Shown here piece after piece: positions 1 to 5,654 of a stretch of 5,654 nt of DNA. This DNA comes from Pseudomonadota bacterium (GTDB lineage: Bacteria; Pseudomonadota; Alphaproteobacteria; Azospirillales; Azospirillaceae): assembly GCA_023412175.1 (NCBI GenBank), contig JAEYOB010000388.1, positions 1 to 5,654 on the forward strand. The letters are read 5' to 3'. Below the pieces are notes generated by a model. That model had not been told where the DNA came from and made no database searches. It saw only the letters and a program-made list of their open reading frames with translations. The position numbers and the translations under genes were made by a program. Position 1 is the first letter of the stretch; every line of letters starts with the position of its first letter.

Positions 1-65
1 CGGATCGCCTCCAGCGCCACCTTCGCCTTGAACTCCGCTGAATACCGCTTCCGATTCCCCGTCAT
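1..65 (-). CDS. IS3-family transposase OrfA, N-terminal part (partial)
   Basis: The reverse strand from the ATG at 65-63 reads MTGNRKRYSAEFKAKVAL and continues out of the window; 21 full codons are visible. This is the typical opening of IS3-family OrfA proteins, in which a short basic stretch is followed by S-[AP]-E-F-K-x-K-[VA]-A-L-E-A-I, the start of the helix-turn-helix domain that binds the element's ends. A ribosome binding site (AAAGGA on the reverse strand, positions 79-74) lies 8 bases before the ATG and supports this start. In such elements OrfA is usually fused to the DDE-containing OrfB by a -1 frameshift, but neither the slippery site nor OrfB is in view. Whether the element is complete or active cannot be judged from this fragment. 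Confidence 0.85.
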   Translation of the reverse strand, partial: MTGNRKRYSAEFKAKVALEAI

Positions 66-131
66 CGGGTCCGTCCTTTCCGTCGGGCGAACCAAGCTTA
101 TCCAACTGTCCGGGAAACGGGGACCACCTCA
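1..131 (-). mobile_element. Left end of an IS3-family insertion sequence
   Basis: Read on the reverse strand from 131, the sequence begins TGAGGTGGTCCCCGTTTCCC and continues with GGACAG. This has the form of IS3-family terminal repeats, which start with TG and often carry a CCCC...TTTTC...GGACA core. It sits 66 bases upstream of the OrfA start, the expected distance for a left end. Bases 132-135 (catt) would be one copy of the short target duplication. The other end and the second duplication copy are outside the window, so the exact boundary is an inference. Confidence 0.75.
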
Positions 132-378
132 CATTCAAAGAGACCAGGCACGCAGTTTGTCCGTGCGCCACCTCGGCGTTCGGCGCCACGGTCACCCGAA
201 CTCCATCCGCGTCGGTTGATCACCAGCGGAGCTTCGGCAACCTCTTGCCCGCACCACCTCCGTGCAAAAACCTGGCGCCAAAGTCTCTTCGTTCCGCTTC
301 GATCACCCCTGTTCGGCACCACGAGGCTGCTTGCTTTATGTCAATTTCGGCCAACACGTTTGCCCATTCATATGGATT

Positions 379-397
379 TGGTAAAAGCATTTTACCA
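379..397. promoter_or_regulatory. Perfect 19-bp inverted repeat, candidate operator
   Basis: TGGTAAAAGCATTTTACCA has two 8-base arms that match perfectly around a 3-base centre (GCA). It lies in AT-rich DNA about 150 bases upstream of the lldP-like start and overlaps a possible -35 element. Lactate permease genes are commonly controlled by GntR-family regulators (LldR, PdhR) that bind dyads with TGGT/ACCA half sites. The outer half sites agree here, but the spacing between them is longer than in the classical TGGT-N3-ACCA operator. A binding protein is therefore inferred and its family is uncertain. A small hairpin in RNA is the alternative. Confidence 0.5.
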
Positions 398-419
398 TTG
401 CACGTTCTGGTCATATTGT
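391..419 (+). promoter_or_regulatory. Possible sigma-70-type promoter before the permease stump
   Basis: TTTACC (391-396) and TATTGT (414-419) are separated by 17 bases and each agree with the -35/-10 consensus at four of six positions. A competing pair, TTGCAC (398-403) and TATCCA (421-426), also has a 17-base gap, so the exact hexamers are not settled. The inverted repeat at 379-397 overlaps the first -35 candidate, a layout that would suit repression. Transcription would run toward the permease start at 546, leaving an untranslated leader of roughly 120 bases. Confidence 0.3.
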
Positions 420-545
420 TTATCCATTCCTTCGGGCTTTGATGCGCACTCCGACCGTTCGTGGTGCCAGCGGACAATAAAATTTCCAAACCCAGGCCGA
501 CGGACAGCACCCGCAGCTGTGCGGCGCATCATGTTGGAGGAAACG

Positions 546-644
546 ATGACTTGGTCGCAGGTATACGATCCATTCAACAACATGTGGTTGTCGACGTTGC
601 GTCCGACCCACCACCGCCATGGTCATCGGCCGGCAGCCGCCTGA
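546..644 (+). pseudogene. lldP: L-lactate permease, N-terminal stump
   Basis: The first 18 codons read MTWSQVYDPFNNMWLSTL. They line up with the start of LldP-type lactate permeases (E. coli begins MNLWQQNYDPAGNIWLSSL, from memory): same length, and the shared residues W, Q, YDP, N, and WLS-L are all in register. A strong ribosome binding site, GGAGG at 536-540, lies 5 bases before the ATG. An in-frame ATG at 531 is less well placed. After codon 18, where the family continues into its first membrane helix, the frame instead reads a short histidine- and arginine-rich tail and stops at 644. Neither of the other two forward frames supplies the missing hydrophobic segment, so this is not a simple frameshift. 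Base composition rises sharply in GC at about 600, the likely deletion junction. The family is normally about 550 residues with 12 or more membrane helices, so no working transporter is encoded. A short leader peptide that happens to resemble LldP is the less likely alternative. Confidence 0.75.
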
Positions 645-648
645 CCCG

Positions 649-682
649 CGCCTGCGCAAGAAGCGTCCCAGCGGCGCAGGCG
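649..682 (+). repeat. GC-rich stem-loop between lldP stump and pyc
   Basis: CGCCTGCGC (649-657) pairs perfectly with GCGCAGGCG (674-682) across a 16-base loop. No T-run follows, so it is not an intrinsic terminator by itself. It could be part of a paired structure with the next hairpin, or be left from the deleted gene's 3' end. The function is unknown. Confidence 0.45.
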
Positions 683-691
683 TGACCACTG

Positions 692-730
692 GGGACCGGC
701 CGGGCGCGGTCCGCGCCGGTCCCATTTCTT
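692..730 (+). terminator. Possible intrinsic terminator ahead of pyc
   Basis: GGGACCGGC (692-700) pairs perfectly with GCCGGTCCC (715-723) around a 14-base loop and is followed by ATTTCTT (724-730), a T-rich but interrupted tract. The position fits the end of the original lactate permease transcript. Because only 43 bases separate it from the pyc start, it could also act as an attenuator in the pyc leader. The imperfect T tract keeps confidence moderate. Confidence 0.45.
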
Positions 731-762
731 CCCGACATCCCACCATCCGATGTTCGTTCCCC

Positions 763-768
763 GAGGAG
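763..768 (+). promoter_or_regulatory. Ribosome binding site that sets the pyc start
   Basis: GAGGAG ends 5 bases before the ATG at 774 and 11 bases before a second ATG at 780. It lies downstream of the in-frame ATG at 750, which has no such sequence in front of it. This favours 774 as the start of pyruvate carboxylase. Confidence 0.75.
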
Positions 769-773
769 CCACC

Positions 774-3700
774 ATGCGCATGCCCACCTTCCGCAAACTC
801 CTGGTCGCCAACCGCGGCGAGATCGCCATCCGCGTGTTGCGCGCCGCGACCGAGCTGGGCATTCCCACCGTGGCCGTGTACTCCCGCGAGGACCGCTTCG
901 CGCTGCACCGCTTCAAGGCGGACGAGAGCTATCAAATCGGTGAGGGCAAGGGCCCCATCGAGGCCTACCTCGACATCGAGGCCATCATCGCCGTCGCCGT
1001 GCGGACCGGCGCGGACGCCATTCACCCCGGCTATGGCTTCCTCTCCGAGAACCCGGCCTTCGCCGACGCCTGCCACGACGCCGGCATCACATTCATCGGA
1101 CCTGGTTCCGACACCATGCGCCTGCTCGGCAACAAGGTGGCGGCGCGCAACCTCGCCGTCTCGGCGGGCGTGCCGGTGATGCCCGCGACCGGCGCGCTGC
1201 CGGACGACATGGCCGAGGTGGCGCGGCTGGCCGAGGGGATCAGCTACCCCTTGATGCTCAAGGCGAGCTGGGGCGGCGGCGGGCGCGGCATGCGCGTCAT
1301 CGAGACGCCCAGGGACCTTCCCGACATGGTCGCCGCCGCCAAGCGCGAGGCGCAGGCCGCCTTCGGCAACGGCGAGGTCTACCTGGAAAAGCTCGTCCGC
1401 CGGGCCCGCCACGTCGAGGTGCAGGTGTTGGGCGACGGCCATGGCACCCTGGTCCACCTGTTCGAGCGCGACTGTTCGGTGCAGCGCCGCAACCAGAAGG
1501 TCGTCGAACGCGCCCCGGCTGTCTACCTGACCGCCGACGAGCGCGCCGGCCTGTGCAACGCGGCGCTGAAGCTCGCCAGGGCGGCCGAGTACCGCAACGC
1601 CGGCACGGTGGAGTTCCTGATGGACGCCGATACCGGCGCCTTCTACTTCATCGAGGTCAACCCGCGCATCCAGGTCGAGCACACGATCACCGAGGCGGTC
1701 ACCGGCATCGACATCGTGAAGGCGCAGATCCGCATTGCCGCCGGCGCCCGGATCGGCACTGCGGAGAGCGGGGTCCCCGTCCAGTCCGGCATCCATCTCA
1801 ACGGCCACGCCATCCAGTGCCGCCTGACCACTGAGGATCCGGACAACAACTTCATCCCCGACTACGGCCGCATCAGCACCTACCGCGGCGCCAACGGGTT
1901 CGGCATCCGCCTGGACGGCGGCACCGCCTTCTCCGGCGCCCTGATCACCCGCCATTACGACAGCCTGCTGGAGAAGGTCGTCGCCTGGGCGCCGACGCCG
2001 GACGAGGCGATCGCGCGCATGGACCGGGCATTGCGCGAGTTCCGCATCCGCGGCGTGGCGACCAACCTCGCCTTCCTGGAGGCGCTGATCGGCCATCCGG
2101 AGTTCCGCGCCGCCACCTACACCACGCGCTTCATCGACACGACGCCCGAATTGTTCCAGCGCGAGCTGCGGCGCGACCGCGCCACGCGCCTGCTGACCTT
2201 CCTGGCCGACGTGATGGTCAACGGCAATCCGGAACTGAAGGGCAAGGCCGTTGCGCGTCCGGCCGACCCGAAGCCCCCCGCCGTCTCCCCCGCCGCCCTG
2301 GACGCGCCGCCACCGGGCCTCAAGCAGCGCCTGGAGATGGACGGTGCCGGCGCCGTCGCCAAGTGGCTGCGGTCCCAGAGCAGGGTGCTGGTGACCGACA
2401 CCACGTTCCGCGATGCCCACCAGTCGCTGCTGGCGACGCGCGTGCGCAGCCATGACCTGCTGGCGGTGGCGCCGGCCTACGCCCGGCTGCTGCCGCAGCT
2501 CTTCTCCGTGGAGTGCTGGGGCGGCGCCACCTTCGACGTCGCCATGCGCTTCCTCAAGGAGGATCCGTGGGAACGCCTCGCCAGGCTGCGGGCGGCGATG
2601 CCGAACCTGCTCTTGCAGATGCTGCTGCGCGCGTCGAACGCGGTGGGCTACGCCAACTACCCGGACAACGTGGTGCGCCACTTCGTACGGCAGGCAGCGG
2701 CCGGCGGCGTCGACGTGTTCCGCGTCTTCGACAGCCTGAACTGGGTCGAGAACATGCGCGTCGCCATGGACGCCGTGCGCGAGACCGGGGCGCTGTGCGA
2801 AGCCGCCATCTGCTATACCGGCGACCTGCTCGACCCCGACCGCGCCAAGTACGACCTGAAATACTACGTGGCCCTGGCCAAGGAGCTGGAGGCGGCCGGC
2901 GCCCACATCCTGGGCATCAAGGACATGGCCGGCCTGTGCAAGCCGGCCGCCGCCGGGCTGCTGGTGCGCACGCTGCGCCAGGAGGTCAGGCTGCCCATCC
3001 ACTTCCACACCCACGACACCTCGGGCGCGAGTGCCGCCAGCGTGCTGGCGGCGGTGGATGCCGGGGTGGACGTGGTGGACGCCGCCATGGACAGCCTGTC
3101 CGGCCTGACCGCGCAGCCGCCGCTCGGCTCCATCGTCGCGGCTCTCAAGCACACGGCGCGCGACACCGGCCTGGACGACCGGGCGATCACCGAGCTTGCG
3201 CACTACTGGGAGCAGGTGCGGCGCTGCTATGCGCCGTTCGAGAGCGACGTGCGCGCCGGCTCGTCGGAGGTCTACCGGCACGAGATGCCCGGCGGCCAGT
3301 ACACGAACCTGCGCGAGCAGGCGCGCGCTCTCGGCGTCGATGAGCACTGGGACCAAGTGGTCGAGGCCTACGCCGCGGTGAACCGTATGTTCGGCGACAT
3401 CGTCAAGGTGACGCCGACCTCCAAGGTGGTCGGCGACATGGCGCTGATGATGGTGACCAGCGGCCTGTCGGAAGCCGACGTGCTCGACCCCGCCAGGGAG
3501 GTCGCCTTCCCGGAGTCCGTCGTGCAACTCATGCGCGGGGAGCTGGGCCAGCCGCCGGGCGGCTTCCCCGAGGCGCTGCAACGGAAGGTGCTGAAGGGTG
3601 AGGCGCCGCTGCCGGGCCGTCCAGGTGCGCTGATGCCGGCCGCCGACTTGGAGGCCGAGCGTGCCGAGGCCGCGCGCAAGGTGGGGCATGCGGTGGACGA

Positions 3701-4229
3701 CCGCCAGCTCGCCTCGTACCTGATGTACCCCAAGGTGTTCACCGACTTCGCCCAGCACCGCAAGGCCTACGGCGACGTGGGCGTGCTGCCCACCCCGGTG
3801 TTCTTCCACGGGTTGGTGCAAGGCGAGGAGGTCTCGCTGCACCTGGAGCCGGGCAAGGTACTGATCGTGCGCTATCTGGCGACCGGCGAAGCGGACGAGA
3901 GCGGACGGCGCGCGGTGTTCTTCGAGCTGAACGGACAGCCGCGCACCATCAAGGTGGCCGACCGCCGGGTGACGCCGGCGCGCGCCGCACATCCCAAGGT
4001 CGAGGACGGCAACGTCGCCCATGTCGGCGCGCCGATGCCGGGCCTGGTCACCGCCATCCTCGTGCGGCCCGGCCAAGTGGTGGAAGCCGGCGATGGGCTC
4101 CTCTCTCTCGAGGCGATGAAGATGGAGACCACAGTGCGCGCCGACCGCACGGGCACCGTGGAGCGCGTGGTGGCCGAACTGGGCCGCAACGTGGAGACCA
4201 AGGATCTGCTCGTGGTGATGGCACCGTGA
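774..4229 (+). CDS. pyc: Pyruvate carboxylase (biotin-dependent, single-chain)
   Basis: This cytoplasmic enzyme converts pyruvate, bicarbonate and ATP to oxaloacetate, replenishing the TCA cycle and feeding gluconeogenesis. The product is 1151 residues, close to the usual 1150, and all domains are in order. The biotin carboxylase domain spans about 6-450: VANRGEIAIR (11-20), glycine-rich ATP-grasp loop WGGGGRGM (166-173), ERDCSVQRRNQK (231-242), and EVNPRIQVEH with E294, N296, R298 and E302. The carboxyltransferase domain begins near 538 and has metal ligands D547 (RDAHQS), K716 (KDMAGL, carboxylated in the family), H745 and H747 (HFHTHD). T880 in KVTPTSK matches the proton-transfer threonine. 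The biotin carrier domain covers about 1083-1150, with biotinyl-Lys1116 in AMKM, 35 residues from the end. R424, R426 and R469 match the arginines that bind the activator acetyl-CoA in Rhizobium etli PC (from memory), so acetyl-CoA activation is expected. The ATG at 774 is chosen for its ribosome binding site, and an upstream in-frame ATG at 750 lacks one. The stop overlaps the next gene. No damage is seen. Confidence 0.98.
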   Translation: MRMPTFRKLLVANRGEIAIRVLRAATELGIPTVAVYSREDRFALHRFKADESYQIGEGKGPIEAYLDIEAIIAVAVRTGADAIHPGYGFLSENPAFADACHDAGITFIGPGSDTMRLLGNKVAARNLAVSAGVPVMPATGALPDDMAEVARLAEGISYPLMLKASWGGGGRGMRVIETPRDLPDMVAAAKREAQAAFGNGEVYLEKLVRRARHVEVQVLGDGHGTLVHLFERDCSVQRRNQKVVERAPAVYLTADERAGLCNAALKLARAAEYRNAGTVEFLMDADTGAFYFIEVNPRIQVEHTITEAVTGIDIVKAQIRIAAGARIGTAESGVPVQSGIHLNGHAIQCRLTTEDPDNNFIPDYGRISTYRGANGFGIRLDGGTAFSGALITRHYDSLLEKVVAWAPTPDEAIARMDRALREFRIRGVATNLAFLEALIGHPEFRAATYTTRFIDTTPELFQRELRRDRATRLLTFLADVMVNGNPELKGKAVARPADPKPPAVSPAALDAPPPGLKQRLEMDGAGAVAKWLRSQSRVLVTDTTFRDAHQSLLATRVRSHDLLAVAPAYARLLPQLFSVECWGGATFDVAMRFLKEDPWERLARLRAAMPNLLLQMLLRASNAVGYANYPDNVVRHFVRQAAAGGVDVFRVFDSLNWVENMRVAMDAVRETGALCEAAICYTGDLLDPDRAKYDLKYYVALAKELEAAGAHILGIKDMAGLCKPAAAGLLVRTLRQEVRLPIHFHTHDTSGASAASVLAAVDAGVDVVDAAMDSLSGLTAQPPLGSIVAALKHTARDTGLDDRAITELAHYWEQVRRCYAPFESDVRAGSSEVYRHEMPGGQYTNLREQARALGVDEHWDQVVEAYAAVNRMFGDIVKVTPTSKVVGDMALMMVTSGLSEADVLDPAREVAFPESVVQLMRGELGQPPGGFPEALQRKVLKGEAPLPGRPGALMPAADLEAERAEAARKVGHAVDDRQLASYLMYPKVFTDFAQHRKAYGDVGVLPTPVFFHGLVQGEEVSLHLEPGKVLIVRYLATGEADESGRRAVFFELNGQPRTIKVADRRVTPARAAHPKVEDGNVAHVGAPMPGLVTAILVRPGQVVEAGDGLLSLEAMKMETTVRADRTGTVERVVAELGRNVETKDLLVVMAP

Positions 4230-4438
4230 GCCGGCACGCCTATCCGCCGGCCCGCCTCTATGAGGCCATCGTGCATCTGCGACGGCTCGGCCACATGGTG
4301 AGCTGCCACAGCCGCCGGCACCGGCTGCACCGGCTCGACGACGCCATCCTGACGGAGGAAGCCCTGCTGGAGCGCGCGATGGGCGCGTTCCGGCACAAGC
4401 ACGCCGACATGCCACCCCCGCACCGAGGGAGCCACTGA
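4226..4438 (+). CDS. Small basic protein of unknown function, overlapping pyc
   Basis: This frame encodes 70 residues from a GTG whose GTGA overlaps the pyc TGA by four bases, an arrangement typical of translational coupling. No strong ribosome binding site precedes it, which fits re-initiation after pyc. About 90% of codons end in G or C (only 7 of 70 do not), as in the flanking genes, so it looks truly coding. The protein is rich in histidine and arginine. It has a helix-like segment near 11-24 ([14 protein letters not shown]), a single cysteine (27) in a basic stretch [11 protein letters not shown], a second amphipathic segment [15 protein letters not shown] (41-55), and a loose polar tail. 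There is no signal peptide or membrane segment. I do not recognise the family. A later ATG at 4295 would remove the first 23 residues and lose the coupling. A role connected with pyruvate carboxylase is suggested only by the overlap. Confidence 0.65.
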   Translation: MSRHAYPPARLYEAIVHLRRLGHMVSCHSRRHRLHRLDDAILTEEALLERAMGAFRHKHADMPPPHRGSH

Positions 4439-4510
4439 GGCGAGCCCCTGAGTCGAACCACCGAGCCAAAACGTCCCCGTCAAGAGGGGCGCCGCACAAC
4501 ACAGTTCTCC

Positions 4511-4518
4511 AGGAGGAG
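4511..4518 (+). promoter_or_regulatory. Strong ribosome binding site of the chemoreceptor gene
   Basis: AGGAGGAG lies 6 bases before the ATG at 4525 and fixes that start. The 86-base gap from the previous stop shows no clear promoter and no terminator with a T-run, so read-through from pyc is possible but not shown. Confidence 0.8.
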
Positions 4519-4524
4519 CCCCCC

Positions 4525-5654
4525 ATGGACCAGGATGACAATTCCCTCGACGTGCCCTTCGCCCAGAAGCTCTGCGAGCGGATGGCGGAGGAGTTCGGGT
4601 TGATGGTGTCGGTGATGGTGGAGCGCGGCGTCATCGTCGCCTCCAGCGCCCGCCATCGCATCGGTACCACGCACGCCATCGCCGCCCGCGTCATGGCGGG
4701 CGAGGCCGACGAGATCATCGTCACCCGCTGGCAGGCCATGTGGTCCAAGACCATGCGGCCGGGCTGCAACACGGCCCTGGAGTTCAGGGGGCGCCGCATC
4801 GCCAGCCTGGGCGTCGCCGGCAATCCGGCGACGGCGCGGCGCTTTGCCCAGCTCTTCAAGTTCTGCGTGCTGTCGCTGATGGAGGCGCACATCGCTACCA
4901 TCGAGCACGAGCGCCGCGCCTCGGACGAACGGCGCGCCGCGCGCGTCCACCTGGCGGAAGAGTTCGAGACGGACATCCACGGCATCGTCCAGATCGTCTC
5001 GGATGCCGCCGCCAAGCTCCAGGGCAGCGCCCACACGCTGTCCACCATCGCCGAACAGACCCGCCATCAGAGCGGCACCGTGGCCGCGGCCACGTCACAG
5101 ACCGCCGCCAACGTGCATGCCGTCGCCTCCGCGTCGGAGGAACTGTCGGCCTCCATTGGCGAGATCACCCGGCAGGTGATGGAGTCCTCTCGGATATCCC
5201 GCGACGCGGTGACGGTGGTGGAGTCCACCAACACCACCGTGGAGAGCCTGGCCACCGCCGCCCAGCGGATCGGCGACGTGGTGAAGCTGATCAACGACAT
5301 CGCCTCGCAGACCAATCTGCTGGCCTTGAATGCCACCATCGAAGCCGCTCGTGCCGGCGAAGCGGGTAAGGGCTTCGCGGTGGTTGCCGGCGAGGTCAAG
5401 AGCCTTGCCACCCAGACCGCCAAGGCGACCGATGAAATCGCCACGCAGATCGCCGGAATCCAGGCGGCTACCACGGGAGCGGTGGACGCCATGCGCGCGG
5501 TCGGCCGTACGGTGGCGCGCCTGGACGAGATCGCCGGCACCATCGCCGCGGCCGTGGAACAGCAAGCCGCGGCCACGTGCGAGATCGGCCGCAACGTCGG
5601 CGAGACCGCCCGTGCCGTGCATGCGGTGGAGACCAGCATCGTGCAGGTGAGCGA
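4525..5654 (+). CDS. Soluble methyl-accepting chemotaxis protein with CdaR-like diacid sensor domain (3' end missing)
   Basis: The frame stays open to the window end, giving 376 residues. Residues about 13-120 resemble the putative sugar-diacid recognition domain (Diacid_rec) at the N-terminus of CdaR/SdaR regulators: [13 protein letters not shown] (35-47), H50, the PG-x-N element (79-82), [15 protein letters not shown] (87-101) and a closing helix to about 120. E. coli CdaR has the matching GRIIGSGDRERIG, QGIN and GVIGLTGEP (from memory). A charged connector (121-150) leads into the long antiparallel coiled coil of chemoreceptors. Its hairpin tip is unmistakable: [20 protein letters not shown] from 256, then [20 protein letters not shown] (276-295), the site that contacts CheA and CheW. 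There is no membrane segment, so the receptor is cytoplasmic. From arm symmetry about 30 residues are missing at the C-terminus. Likely role: relaying the level of an intracellular organic acid to the chemotaxis kinase. The ligand is unknown. CdaR itself responds to glycerate- or glucarate-type acids. Confidence 0.92.
   Translation, partial: MDQDDNSLDVPFAQKLCERMAEEFGLMVSVMVERGVIVASSARHRIGTTHAIAARVMAGEADEIIVTRWQAMWSKTMRPGCNTALEFRGRRIASLGVAGNPATARRFAQLFKFCVLSLMEAHIATIEHERRASDERRAARVHLAEEFETDIHGIVQIVSDAAAKLQGSAHTLSTIAEQTRHQSGTVAAATSQTAANVHAVASASEELSASIGEITRQVMESSRISRDAVTVVESTNTTVESLATAAQRIGDVVKLINDIASQTNLLALNATIEAARAGEAGKGFAVVAGEVKSLATQTAKATDEIATQIAGIQAATTGAVDAMRAVGRTVARLDEIAGTIAAAVEQQAAATCEIGRNVGETARAVHAVETSIVQVS

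Larger units (their letters stand above)
132..545. other. Gene-free stretch between the IS end and the lactate permease stump
   Basis: No reading frame on either strand in these 414 bases has the GC-rich third positions seen in the genes downstream, and no translated product is recognisable. The part from about 330 to 490 is clearly richer in A and T than the rest of the window, as is common for promoter regions in GC-rich genomes. It holds a perfect 19-bp inverted repeat and promoter-like hexamers, described separately. An 8-bp palindrome TGGCGCCA lies at 273-280, with no assigned role. The most likely reading is the upstream control region of the permease gene, cut on its left by the insertion sequence. 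Confidence 0.6.

Noticed and set aside
374..401. Sigma-54 promoter near the inverted repeat
   Set aside because: No GG and GC pair with the required 10-base separation was found on either strand.
132..545. tRNA, riboswitch or CRISPR repeats in the gene-free stretch
   Set aside because: No cloverleaf, known aptamer core or regularly spaced repeats could be seen.
750..773. Upstream ATG extending pyruvate carboxylase by 8 residues
   Set aside because: It has no ribosome binding site, while GAGGAG sits correctly before the ATG at 774, and the family starts close to the VANRGEIA motif.
619..1179. 186-codon forward frame overlapping the pyc start
   Set aside because: It is a shifted reading of pyc, rich in P, R, S and A, without family features.
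4475..4489. CCCC/GGGG hairpin between the small gene and the chemoreceptor
   Set aside because: It has only four base pairs with a 7-base loop and no T-run, too weak to call a terminator.
420..5048. Open reverse-strand frame of 1542 codons
   Set aside because: It lies antisense to pyc, the small gene and the chemoreceptor. Its translation is low-complexity and rich in H, R, G, A and V. Such frames arise in GC-rich DNA because reverse-strand stops are rare opposite GC-ending codons. No domain is recognisable.
4480..5067. 195-codon reverse-strand frame
   Set aside because: It is antisense to the chemoreceptor, with no recognisable motif and no supporting ribosome binding site.
4740..5650. Forward frames at 4740-5369 and 5330-5650
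   Set aside because: Both are out-of-frame readings of the chemoreceptor gene, whose true frame is open to the window end.

Overview
The window is GC-rich with strongly GC-biased third codon positions. Its proteins look like those of an alphaproteobacterium, most likely in or near Rhodospirillales (Azospirillum-like). This placement rests on the pyruvate carboxylase, which follows the Rhizobium-type enzyme almost motif for motif, and on the chemoreceptor signalling domain. It is inferred from remembered family sequences, not from a search.

Layout: (1) Positions 1-131 are the left end of an IS3-family insertion sequence. Its OrfA reads leftward out of the window, and its terminal repeat ends near 131. 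(2) Positions 132-545 contain no gene I can support. The stretch is visibly more AT-rich from about 330 to 490. It carries a perfect 19-bp inverted repeat and promoter-like hexamers, so it looks like the control region of the next item. (3) Positions 546-644 hold a well-formed start of an L-lactate permease gene (lldP-like) with a good ribosome binding site. The match stops abruptly after 18 codons and the frame ends at 644, so the gene is a stump. (4) Positions 649-730 hold two GC-rich stem-loops, the second followed by a T-rich run that resembles a terminator. (5) Positions 774-4229 encode a complete single-chain pyruvate carboxylase. (6) Positions 4226-4438 encode a small basic protein of unknown function whose start overlaps the pyc stop codon. 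(7) From 4525 to the window end is a soluble methyl-accepting chemotaxis protein. Its N-terminal sensor resembles the sugar-diacid recognition domain of CdaR-type regulators, and its C-terminus lies outside the window.

How the parts fit: lactate uptake (now broken here) would feed pyruvate, pyruvate carboxylase turns pyruvate into oxaloacetate for the TCA cycle and gluconeogenesis, and the cytoplasmic receptor may report the level of a small organic acid to the flagellar motor. The metabolic link between permease and carboxylase is established biochemistry. A functional link to the chemoreceptor is inferred only from adjacency. The least ordinary items are the CdaR-like sensor on a chemoreceptor, the amputated permease gene with its apparently intact control region in front of pyc, and the small overlapping gene.
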